A DNA stretch of 64,000 nucleotides, taken from positions 9,114,001-9,178,000 of the forward strand of contig NZ_JACCBA010000001.1 in assembly GCF_013409365.1 (NCBI RefSeq), read 5' to 3'. The notes beneath the pieces were generated by a model. The model saw only the letters and a list, made by a program, of their open reading frames with translations. It searched no databases and was not told the DNA's origin. The position numbers and the translations under genes were made by a program. Of the stretch, positions 27,353-34,223 are shown piece after piece. Within the stretch, counting starts at the first letter, position 1, and each line of letters opens with the position of its first letter. This DNA comes from Actinomadura luteofluorescens. Its GTDB lineage: Bacteria > Actinomycetota > Actinomycetes > Streptosporangiales > Streptosporangiaceae.

Positions 27353-28504
27353 CTACAGGCGCGCGACGAGGTCGGTGAGCTCGGCGGCGACGGCCGTGGG
27401 AGAGGGCAGGCCCGCGACCTCCGTGCGGACCTCGGCGGTCGCCGTCCTCAGCGTCTCGTCTCCGAGCAGGCGTTCCAGCATCGTCGCGGTGATCTCGTCG
27501 GCCGGCGCCGTCAGCCCGATCCCCCGGTCGCGCACGTCCTGCCCGATGGCCTCGGAGGCCACGTCCTGCGGGTCGAGCGCGACCATCTGGGGGACCCCGG
27601 CCTCGACCGCGGTCAGGACGGTGTTGGCGCCGCCGTGGTGCACGACCGCCGAGCACGTCCGGAACAGCTCGCCGAAGGGGACCCAGCCGTCGGCGGGACG
27701 GACGTTCGGCGGCAGCGTGCCGAGGGCGGAGGTGTCGACGTTGCCGAGGGCGAGCACGAAGTCGGCGTCCACCTTCGACGCGGCCTCGATGACCGGCGGC
27801 AGCGTGCCGAGGCCGAAGAACCTGGCCGAGAAGCCGCCGCCGAGCGAGAGCACGACTCTCGGCCGCCGCGGCCGCTGCCGCCAGAGCCCGCCCAGGACCC
27901 CGCCGCCGTCGTAGGAGTGCCCGCCCATGAACCCGCCCTCGGGCCTGGCGTGCAGCATGCTCGGCGGCAGCCGCTCCAGGATCATCGCGGGCCGCGGGAT
28001 CGCCGGTATCCCGTACTCGTCGCACTGGTCCGACAGCAGGCCGGCCGTCAGCTGATGGGTCCGCCCGGTGGTGAAGGGCCCCAGGTTCCGCTGGACGGCC
28101 GGAACGCCGAGCCTGGCCGCCGCCATCGCCCCGGCGGTGGTCGTCTGCTCGTAGACGACGAGGTCCGGCCGCCACTGGTCGACCACCTCCATGGTCCCGG
28201 GGACCAGCGGCCGGTTGAACCCGGCGAACATGGGCGCCCGGGGGGAGATGTCCCTGTCCGGCCCGACACTCCGGAACCACGTCTCCGCGAACTCCGGATC
28301 GTCCTCGAGTACCTTCTGGGCGATCGCCACGGCGTCGTAGCCCGGCGCGACGTCGACCACCGGCAGGCCGGCGCCGGTCGCCCACTCGGGGCGTTCCGCG
28401 AGCGCCACGAGCACCTCGTGACCCGCGGAGCGGAAGGCCCAGGCCAGGGGCACGAGCGTGAAGACGTGGCCGGCCGCGGGGACGGAGATGAACAGCACGC
28501 GCAT
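27353..28504 (-). CDS. glycosyltransferase, GT1 family (macrolide/enediyne type)
   Basis: A 383-aa GT-B enzyme that moves an NDP-sugar onto an aglycone. It begins 'MRVLFISVPAAGHVFTLVPLAWAFRSAGHEV', the typical start of antibiotic glycosyltransferases. The donor site near residues 285-330 reads 'WVPFGELFRTCSAVVHHGGANTVLTAVEAGVPQMV', and the conserved HGG is intact. The acceptor half has 'DLVVYEQTTTAGAMAAARLGVP'. The start is ATG 28504 with GGGAGGATCC upstream. With RmlA, RmlB and the sugar methyltransferases in the window it most likely attaches a deoxysugar (inference). It is convergent with the second ArsR gene and divergent from the SRPBCC gene. Confidence 0.93.
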   Translation of the reverse strand: MRVLFISVPAAGHVFTLVPLAWAFRSAGHEVLVALAERPEWATGAGLPVVDVAPGYDAVAIAQKVLEDDPEFAETWFRSVGPDRDISPRAPMFAGFNRPLVPGTMEVVDQWRPDLVVYEQTTTAGAMAAARLGVPAVQRNLGPFTTGRTHQLTAGLLSDQCDEYGIPAIPRPAMILERLPPSMLHARPEGGFMGGHSYDGGGVLGGLWRQRPRRPRVVLSLGGGFSARFFGLGTLPPVIEAASKVDADFVLALGNVDTSALGTLPPNVRPADGWVPFGELFRTCSAVVHHGGANTVLTAVEAGVPQMVALDPQDVASEAIGQDVRDRGIGLTAPADEITATMLERLLGDETLRTATAEVRTEVAGLPSPTAVAAELTDLVARL

Positions 28505-28577
28505 GGTGGGATCCTCCCTGGGGGGGCGTGGACCGGGCGCCGACGAGGAAATCTCCGGTCTACTCCTCCAGGAGATT

Positions 28578-28589
28578 ACTATATATAGT
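28578..28589. promoter_or_regulatory. perfect palindrome ACTATATATAGT in the divergent promoter
   Basis: This 12-bp perfect palindrome lies between the divergent glycosyltransferase and SRPBCC genes, 28 bp before the likely SRPBCC start. It is an AT-rich island in GC-rich DNA and resembles AACTATAGTT at 56040. It is probably an operator overlapping one or both promoters. Confidence 0.55.
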
Positions 28590-28617
28590 TCAAGTGTCTA
28601 GCGAGCTGGAGGAGTTC

Positions 28618-29073
28618 GTGACGCCGCCGATCTGCCCGCCCGACCTGTCGGCCAGGCCGTACCGCGCGATCGTGGACCATCCCGCGGGCGTTCCGGCCGG
28701 CGCGGTGTTCCGCGCCTGGACCGAGCGCTTCGACCAGTGGTTCGCCCAGCCGGGTGAGATCGTGATGAGGGCCGAGGTCAACGCGCCCTACTTCTTCCAG
28801 ACGTTCCACGAGGGGCGGCGCCATCCGCACTACGGCCGGTTCCTCCGGGTCGACCCGGGCCGGCTGATCGAGCTGACCTGGCTCAACGAGGCGGGGACCC
28901 GCGGGGTCGAGACGGTGCTGACCGTCGAGACGTCGCCCCGGTCGAGCGGCTCCCTGCTGCGCCTGACGCACGCGGGCTTCCCGGACGACAGGACGAGGGA
29001 AGAGCACGAGACCGCGTGGAGATCGATCCTCCTGGACCGCCTCGACCCCGTGCTGCGAGGGGCGGAGACCTGA
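28618..29073 (+). CDS. SRPBCC/AHSA1-domain protein
   Basis: A 151-aa START-like fold protein: 'YRAIVDHPAGVPAGAVFRAWTERFDQWFAQPG' then 'GRFLRVDPGRLIELTWLNEAG' and 'LLRLTHAGFPDDRTREEHETAWRSILLDRL', the standard AHSA1 layout. Such domains bind hydrophobic ligands, and some serve as cyclases or self-resistance sequestering proteins in clusters. The GTG start at 28618 follows GGAGGAG. It is 47 bp upstream of the EF-hand gene on the same strand, so they are probably co-transcribed. The ligand is unknown; binding of the enediyne or a precursor would be a fitting role (inference). Confidence 0.82.
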   Translation: MTPPICPPDLSARPYRAIVDHPAGVPAGAVFRAWTERFDQWFAQPGEIVMRAEVNAPYFFQTFHEGRRHPHYGRFLRVDPGRLIELTWLNEAGTRGVETVLTVETSPRSSGSLLRLTHAGFPDDRTREEHETAWRSILLDRLDPVLRGAET

Positions 29074-29120
29074 CCGGTGGCGACGCGCGCCACGCGTTCC
29101 CGATCCGAGGAGTGTTCCGC

Positions 29121-29609
29121 ATGGCCACTGCCGAAGAGTACGAAGCCCTCTTCAAGGCCTTCGACCACGACGGCGACGGCGTCATCGAGCAGACCGACGT
29201 CGACCTGCTCGTGCAGCGGTGGTGCCGCGCGCTGCACGTGGTGCCCGGCTCTCCCCAATGGCTGGCGATAACGAGACCGTCCAACAGGCTGTGGCAGCAC
29301 CTGGAGGGAACCGTCGACGCGGCCGGGGACAAGAAGGTGAGCAAGCGGGACTGGGTCGCCTCGCACGAGCTGCCGGGCTTCATCGAGAACGTCGCCATCC
29401 CATGGGGCGTCGCCGTGTTCGACATGGGCGCGGACGCCGACAAGCGGGTCTCCCTCCAGGTGTGGATGACGACGCATTCGGCGACGGGCTACCCGCAGCT
29501 GGAGAGCCTGGCCGGGTTCCAGCGCCTCGATGAGGACGGGGACGGGTACCTCGACAGGGATCCCTTCGTGAAGTACATCGAGGCCTTCTACCACCGAGAG
29601 CACGCCTGA
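29121..29609 (+). CDS. EF-hand calcium-binding protein (calerythrin-like)
   Basis: A 162-aa protein with four EF-hand positions. Loops one (DHDGDGVIEQTD, about residues 15-26) and four (DEDGDGYLDRDP, about 138-149) fit the DxDxDG consensus fully. Loops two (DAAGDKKVSKRD) and three (DMGADADKRVSL) have lost ligands but keep their helices. This resembles actinomycete sarcoplasmic-type calcium proteins such as calerythrin. No signal peptide, so it is cytosolic. It follows the SRPBCC gene and precedes the permease gene. Its function in the cluster is unknown. Confidence 0.9.
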   Translation: MATAEEYEALFKAFDHDGDGVIEQTDVDLLVQRWCRALHVVPGSPQWLAITRPSNRLWQHLEGTVDAAGDKKVSKRDWVASHELPGFIENVAIPWGVAVFDMGADADKRVSLQVWMTTHSATGYPQLESLAGFQRLDEDGDGYLDRDPFVKYIEAFYHREHA

Positions 29610-29650
29610 TCCCTCCCAGGGCGGCCCGCGGGGCATGGCATTAGACTTGC

Positions 29651-29660
29651 CTTATATAAG
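29651..29660. promoter_or_regulatory. ArsR-type operator 3, upstream of the ABC-2 permease
   Basis: CTTATATAAG is a perfect 10-bp palindrome identical to the core of ArsR operator 1. It lies between a TTGCCT -35-like box (29647-29652) and TATTAT (29670-29675), 17 bp apart. The gap to the -10 is 9 bp, as for ArsR copy 1. Confidence 0.7.
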
Positions 29661-29718
29661 CTGCCGATTTATTATTTGCCCTGGACGGCCTGAACGCGGA
29701 GTGAGGGAGGCGGGCGAG

Positions 29719-30555
29719 ATGACGACGTCCCAGCCGGTGGCGGGCGAGACAGTGCGCGGACCCCTGCTGACGCCCCGCGAGCGCCCGCCGGGGGCGGGCG
29801 CGCTCTCGGCGTCGCTGACCTTCGCGTCCCGCTCGCTTCTGAAGATCAAGCGGGCGCCCGAGGGGCTGTTCGGCGCCGTGCTGCAGGCGGTCATGTTCAC
29901 CCTGCTCTTCACCTACCTCTTCGGCGGTGCGATCGCGGGGTCTCCCGGCAGGTACCTGGACTTCTTCCTCCCCGGGGTGTCGGTCATCGCGATCGTGCTC
30001 GCGAGCATGAACACCGGGTTCGTGCTGAACGTGGACATCGACCAGGGGGTCTTCGACCGGCTGCGGTCATTGCCGGTGTGGCAGCCGTCGGTGCTGGTCG
30101 GGGCGATGCTGGGGGACGTGGTCCGGTACGCGGTGGCGTCGGTCGTGCCGCTGCTGCTCGGGCTGGCGCTCGGGTTCCGCCCTGACGGCGGGCTGGGCGG
30201 CGTGGTGCTGGCGCTGCTGTTCCTCCAGGTGTTCGCCTTCAGCCTCGCCTGGGTCTGGGCCCTGATCGGCGTGGCGGTGCGCCAGGCGGCGTCGGCGCAG
30301 ATGCTCATCATCACGCTGGACTCGGTCCTGCTGTTCGGCAGCAACATCATCGCGCCGCGCGAGACCATGCCGTCGTGGCTGCAGACCGCCATCGGGGTCA
30401 ACCCGATCACCCACGCGGCGACGGCCGTGCGCGGGCTGATGCAGGGCACCGAGACGGCGGGCCAGATGGGGCGTGCGTTGCTGGCCTGCGCGATCCTCGT
30501 CGCGGTCTTCGCGCCCCTGACGGCGTACGCCTACTCGCGGCGCGGCCGCGCCTGA
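29719..30555 (+). CDS. ABC-2 type transporter permease (DrrB-like)
   Basis: A 278-aa membrane protein with six hydrophobic segments. It begins with a polar 45-residue region, then 'SLLKIKRAPEGLFGAVLQAVMFTLLFTYLFGGAI', 'YLDFFLPGVSVIAIVLASMNTGF' and the signature 'FDRLRSLPVWQPSVLVGAMLGDVVRYAV', and ends '..NIIAPRETMPSWLQTAIGVNPITHAATAVRGLM', the DrrB/NodJ pattern. The start is ATG 29719 after GAGGGAGG. This family exports antibiotics together with a separate ATPase such as DrrA, which is absent from this window. The ArsR-type site in its promoter suggests induction by the product or an intermediate. Confidence 0.9.
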   Translation: MTTSQPVAGETVRGPLLTPRERPPGAGALSASLTFASRSLLKIKRAPEGLFGAVLQAVMFTLLFTYLFGGAIAGSPGRYLDFFLPGVSVIAIVLASMNTGFVLNVDIDQGVFDRLRSLPVWQPSVLVGAMLGDVVRYAVASVVPLLLGLALGFRPDGGLGGVVLALLFLQVFAFSLAWVWALIGVAVRQAASAQMLIITLDSVLLFGSNIIAPRETMPSWLQTAIGVNPITHAATAVRGLMQGTETAGQMGRALLACAILVAVFAPLTAYAYSRRGRA

Positions 30556-30670
30556 GCGGCGGGCGGCCGCCGCGCTTCCCTCCGGGACGCGAGCACGGGC
30601 TGTGCTACGTTATTTTAAAGTCAACTCGATGGAGCGGTGGCGCGACCGCACCCGGTCCGGACGGAGGGTC

Positions 30671-31591
30671 ATGCCTGGCCAGCACACTTCGGGTCCCGCG
30701 CCCGTCCCGGCGGAGCCGGGCGGGCCCCGGTACGTCGCCGACTACCTGGAACGCCTCGGCGTCGGCGACCCGGGCGGGCCGTCGCGCTCCGGGCTCTTCG
30801 CGCTGCACCGGGCCCACGTGGAGCGGGTGCCGTACGAGGTGCTGGAGATCCAGCTGGGACGGCCGACCACCGCGGACCCGCGTGACGCGGCCGGCCAGGT
30901 GCTGAAGGGGCGCGGCGGGTACTGCGTGCAGCTCAACGGCGCGTTCTCCACCCTGCTCGCGGCGCTCGGATACGACGTCACGTGGCACCGGGCCGGCGTT
31001 CACGCGAGCCGCAAGCTGCCGCCGGTCGGCCCGGCCGAACCGGCTCCGCACCTGGTGCTCACCGTGAGCGTCGAGGGTGAGTCCTGGATGGTGGACGTCG
31101 GCCTCGGCGACGGGCTGCACGAACCCCTGCCGTTGCGTCCCGGCGAGTACCGGCAGGGCCCCTTCGCCTTCCGGCTCGGCCCCTCGGAGTTCGGGCCCGG
31201 CTGCTGGCGCTTCGAGCACGACCCCGGCGGCGCGATCGCCGGGCTCGACTTCTCGACGGCGCCCGCCGGTCCGGCGGACTTCGCCGAGTGGCACCCCTAC
31301 CTGGCCACCGACCCCGAATCGCGCCTGGTGAGAACGGTCGCGGTGATGCGGCGCGACGCGACGAGCGTCGACAGCCTGACGGGATGCATGCTGCGGCACA
31401 CCGGCGACTCCGGCGGGACGACGAGAGAACTCGGCACCTCGGAGGAGTGGTACGGCGCGCTCGCCGAGGTCTTCGGTCTCCCGCTGGCGGATGTGGGCCC
31501 GCAGGAGCGGACCGCGCTGTGGGCGAAGGTGCGGGGCGCCCACGAGGCCTGGCTCGATGCGCGGGCCCGGCGGTCCGCCGCCCGCGCCTGA
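30671..31591 (+). CDS. arylamine N-acetyltransferase homolog
   Basis: A 306-aa NAT-fold protein. The catalytic triad can be read: Cys in 'KGRGGYCVQLNGAFSTLL', His in 'APHLVLTVSV' and Asp in 'MVDVGLGDG'. The N-terminal 'YLERLGV' and 'FALHRAHVERVPYEVLEIQLG' are family hallmarks. Normal members move acetyl from acetyl-CoA to arylamines; relatives in clusters act as amide synthases that release or couple acyl chains. Here it might transfer an aroyl or acetyl group to an amine (inference). ATG 30671 has GGAGGG upstream; two earlier in-frame starts (30602, 30629) do not. An AT-rich word (TTATTTTAAAGT) lies about 50 bp upstream. Confidence 0.9.
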   Translation: MPGQHTSGPAPVPAEPGGPRYVADYLERLGVGDPGGPSRSGLFALHRAHVERVPYEVLEIQLGRPTTADPRDAAGQVLKGRGGYCVQLNGAFSTLLAALGYDVTWHRAGVHASRKLPPVGPAEPAPHLVLTVSVEGESWMVDVGLGDGLHEPLPLRPGEYRQGPFAFRLGPSEFGPGCWRFEHDPGGAIAGLDFSTAPAGPADFAEWHPYLATDPESRLVRTVAVMRRDATSVDSLTGCMLRHTGDSGGTTRELGTSEEWYGALAEVFGLPLADVGPQERTALWAKVRGAHEAWLDARARRSAARA

Positions 31592-31624
31592 GCGCACCGC
31601 ACGGTCCCGGGCGCACCGGCCGGG

Positions 31625-32680
31625 CTAGGCCGGAACCTCGACCCGCGTGTCGTCGCCGACGACCAGCCGGGGCCGGGCCGAGGCGCTCACGCTGGCGTTG
31701 CGGCCGATGATCGAGTCGTGCAGGCCGGCGAAGCCGGAGACGGACGCGTTGTCGAGGACGATGGAGCCGGCGACGCCGGTGCGCCGCAGGACGCAGCCCC
31801 GGCCGATCGACGTGCGGGGACCGATGTGGCAGTCCTCGATGACCGAGCCGGCGCCGACGATCACGGGGCCCTCGATGCGGGAGCGCACGACCCGCGCCCC
31901 GGCCTCGACGACGACCACGCCGCCGACCTCGCTGTGCGCGTCGACCTCGCCGGCGATGCCGGGCTGCAGCGCCTCCAGGAGCCGCCGGTTGCAGTCCAGG
32001 ACGTCCTCCGCGCGGCCGGTGTCCTTCCAGTAGCCGCCGTACTCGGTGGCCCGCACGTCAGCGCCCCGGGCCAGCATCCACTGGACGGCGTCGGTGATCT
32101 CGAGCTCGCCCCGGGCGCTCGGCTCGATCGACGCCACCGCCTCGTGGATGGCCGGGGTGAAGAAGTACACGCCGATGAGCCCCAGATCGCTCCGGGGCTC
32201 CTCCGGCTTCTCCACCAGCCGCTCGACCCGGCCCTCGACGTCCAGCTCCACGACACCGAAGGCGCGCGGGTCCGCCACCTTGTGCACCAGCACCTGGGCG
32301 TCGGGCCGCTGCGCGGCGAAGTCGTCGGCGACGTCCGCGACCCCCTGGGGCAGCATGTTGTCGCCCAGGTACATCACGAAGTCGTCGTCGGCCAGGAAGG
32401 CGCGGGCCAGGATCACGCAGTGCGCGAGGCCGAGCGGCCTGTCCTGGTGGATGTAGGTCACCCGCGCGCCGAACCGGGAGCCGTCGCCCGCGAAATCGAT
32501 GATCTCCTGCGCCCGGTCGCCGACGATGATGCCGATCTCCGTGACGCCGAGGGCGCGGATGTTGAGCAGGACGTACTCCAGGACCGGCTTGTTGGCGATC
32601 GGCATCATCTGCTTGGCCATGGAGTGGCTGAAAGGGCGCAGCCGCATTCCCGATCCACCCGACAGCACCAGAGCTTTCAT
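31625..32680 (-). CDS. rmlA: glucose-1-phosphate thymidylyltransferase (long form)
   Basis: A 351-aa nucleotidyltransferase making dTDP-glucose. It begins 'MKALVLSGGSGMRLRPFSHSMAKQMMPIANKPVLEYVL', the GxGxRLxPxT-like signature with the uridylyl-contact Lys. 'YLGDNML' and 'FVMYLGDN' carry the metal Asp, and 'LEITDAVQWML' and 'WKDTGRAEDVLDCNR' follow. Residues about 245-351 are hexapeptide repeats forming a left-handed beta helix, the StrD-like long form found in antibiotic clusters rather than the short 290-aa cell-wall type. It overlaps the RmlC-like gene by 4 bp. Confidence 0.95.
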   Translation of the reverse strand: MKALVLSGGSGMRLRPFSHSMAKQMMPIANKPVLEYVLLNIRALGVTEIGIIVGDRAQEIIDFAGDGSRFGARVTYIHQDRPLGLAHCVILARAFLADDDFVMYLGDNMLPQGVADVADDFAAQRPDAQVLVHKVADPRAFGVVELDVEGRVERLVEKPEEPRSDLGLIGVYFFTPAIHEAVASIEPSARGELEITDAVQWMLARGADVRATEYGGYWKDTGRAEDVLDCNRRLLEALQPGIAGEVDAHSEVGGVVVVEAGARVVRSRIEGPVIVGAGSVIEDCHIGPRTSIGRGCVLRRTGVAGSIVLDNASVSGFAGLHDSIIGRNASVSASARPRLVVGDDTRVEVPA

Positions 32681-33285
32681 CGGTTGCTTCCTCGCAGGCG
32701 CGTAGAAGGATCGCCGGGCTCCCGCCAACGGGGCAGGAGGCCGGCGGATACGGTTTCGGCCATGCTGGGCGCCGCCGCGTCCCCGTCGGACAGCAGCGGC
32801 GGCTCGGTCGTCCCCCAGGGGAGCGCGAGGTCGGGATCCAGCGGGTTGATGGAGATCTGGGCTTCGGGCGCGTGGGTGCTGGACAGGGCGTAGCAGACGC
32901 AGGTGTCGTCGGTGAGCGCCAGGAAGGCGTGGCCGGCGCCTTCGGGGATGTAGACGCTCCGGCCCGACCCGGCGTACAGCTCGTTGACCGCGTGGTGCCC
33001 GAAGGCCGGGGAGCCGACCCGCAGGTCGACCACGATGTCGCGCACCGCGCCGCTGACGCAGGTGACGTACTTGGCCTGTCCGGGCGGGACGGTCACGCCG
33101 CGGATGCCGCGGAGCGTGTTGCGCCGCGACGTCGAGCAGTTGATCTGCCGCGGGACGAAGGGGCGCCCCAGCACGGCTTCGAGGACGTCGGCGCGCATGA
33201 CCTCGAAGAAGCCGCCCCGCCGGTCCGAGTGGTGGTCGGAGGTGAGGACGTAGGCCCCGGGAACGGCCGTCTCACGGACGTGCAT
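32677..33285 (-). CDS. dTDP-4-dehydrorhamnose 3,5-epimerase-like protein lacking the catalytic His
   Basis: A 202-aa RmlC-fold cupin. Visible blocks are 'DRRGGFFEVMRADVLEAVLGRPFVPRQINCSTSRRNTLRGIRGVTVPPGQAKYVTC', then 'AVRDIVVDLRVGSPAFG' and 'SVYIPEGAGHAFLAL'. Active RmlC proteins have LRG[LI]H, where His is the base that abstracts the C3/C5 proton. Here the codon is CGC (Arg) instead. Everything else in the fold is preserved, so the protein may be inactive, altered in chemistry, or a binding protein. The start ATG 33285 has only a weak ribosome site. It lies between FkbM and rmlA in one minus-strand operon. Confidence 0.85.
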   Translation of the reverse strand: MHVRETAVPGAYVLTSDHHSDRRGGFFEVMRADVLEAVLGRPFVPRQINCSTSRRNTLRGIRGVTVPPGQAKYVTCVSGAVRDIVVDLRVGSPAFGHHAVNELYAGSGRSVYIPEGAGHAFLALTDDTCVCYALSSTHAPEAQISINPLDPDLALPWGTTEPPLLSDGDAAAPSMAETVSAGLLPRWREPGDPSTRLRGSNR

Positions 33286-33323
33286 GGCGCGCCGATCGTG
33301 GCAGTCGCATCGTGGGGCCGCCC

Positions 33324-34058
33324 TCAGCCCCGGTCGGCGCGGTACGCGGCACGCAGGGTGGTCGAGGGGGCCAGCCAGGCCATGTCGGCGACGTTGGCCC
33401 GCGCGTGGGTCCAGTTCGCCACCAGCCGCCAGCCGCGGCCCTGCATGTAGGCCGCGACGGCCTGCCGGGTCGCCCCGCAGTGGTAGCGGGCCTCCGCGCT
33501 GCCCTCGATCACGGCCAGGTCCAGCCGGTCCAGGTCCGCGCCCGCCAGCACGTCCAGCTCCGCGCCCTGGGCGTCCACCACGAGCACGTTGCAGCCGTGC
33601 TGGACCTCGCGCACCGGAATGACCTCGGTGGTGTCCAGCCTGGTCACCGTCATCGGCGGCAGCGGCGCGAGCAGGCTGGCCTGCTGGTCGTACTCCGTGA
33701 CGTGCAGGGTGGCCGTTCCGCGCTCCCGCCCCGCGGCGGCCATGACGACCTCCTGGGCGGGCCGGCCTTCCCCGGGCTCCGGCCGGCCGGCCAGGTGGCG
33801 CCCGAGTTCGCGGGCGAGCGCCGCGGAGTGGTCGCGGTTGGGCTCCACCATGACGAGCCGCCGGAAACCGCACCGGACGAGCGCCGGCACTTCCTGCCCG
33901 ACATGCGCCCCGACCTGCACCACTCCCACCGGATCCACGCCGAGCCGGCCCATCAGCCCCGGGAGCTGCCGCTCCCACCGGACGTACACCGGGGCGGCCG
34001 ACCGATCGACCTCGGTCAGGGCGCGGCCCTGCGGGGCGGGGGAGGACCCGTGGGACAT
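33324..34058 (-). CDS. FkbM-family SAM methyltransferase
   Basis: A 244-aa protein. The SAM motif is 'VGVVQVGAHVGQEVPALVRCGFRRLVMVEPNRD', followed by 'VTRLDTTEVIPVREVQHGCNVLVVDAQGAELDVLAGADLDRLDLAVIEG', the FkbM core with the DAQGAE metal-like motif. FkbM enzymes O-methylate hydroxyls in polyketides or sugars. The start is ATG 34058, with GGAGGTAC upstream. First gene of a minus-strand operon with the RmlC-like and rmlA genes, so a sugar hydroxyl is a likely target (inference). Divergent from the radical SAM gene. Confidence 0.88.
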   Translation of the reverse strand: MSHGSSPAPQGRALTEVDRSAAPVYVRWERQLPGLMGRLGVDPVGVVQVGAHVGQEVPALVRCGFRRLVMVEPNRDHSAALARELGRHLAGRPEPGEGRPAQEVVMAAAGRERGTATLHVTEYDQQASLLAPLPPMTVTRLDTTEVIPVREVQHGCNVLVVDAQGAELDVLAGADLDRLDLAVIEGSAEARYHCGATRQAVAAYMQGRGWRLVANWTHARANVADMAWLAPSTTLRAAYRADRG

Positions 34059-34099
34059 CGACGTACCTCCAGAGAGGGCGGACACCACCCGCGCGGTGT

Positions 34100-34121
34100 T
34101 AACTTTAGAAGCATATAGTAC
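34100..34121. promoter_or_regulatory. AT-rich divergent promoter with HxlR-like site
   Basis: TAACTTTAGAAGCATATAGTAC lies in the 165-bp gap between the FkbM operon and the radical SAM gene. ACTTTAGAAG (34102-34111) is identical over ten bases to the HxlR palindrome at 35843-35855 read in reverse. Control of both operons by the HxlR protein is likely. Confidence 0.55.
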
Positions 34122-34223
34122 AGTGAGGTTGCGCGGCGGGCCCGGGCGGTCCTCCTCCGAGATCGCGTCCGCGGCCGGCGGGACGCGGCACGGACCGGGA
34201 CGCCGCCGGGTGAGGAGTCCTGC

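Noticed and set aside
29121..29609. EF-hand gene as a chromoprotein enediyne apoprotein
   Set aside because: Apoproteins of neocarzinostatin type are secreted beta-barrels of about 110 residues; this one has no signal peptide and is helical.
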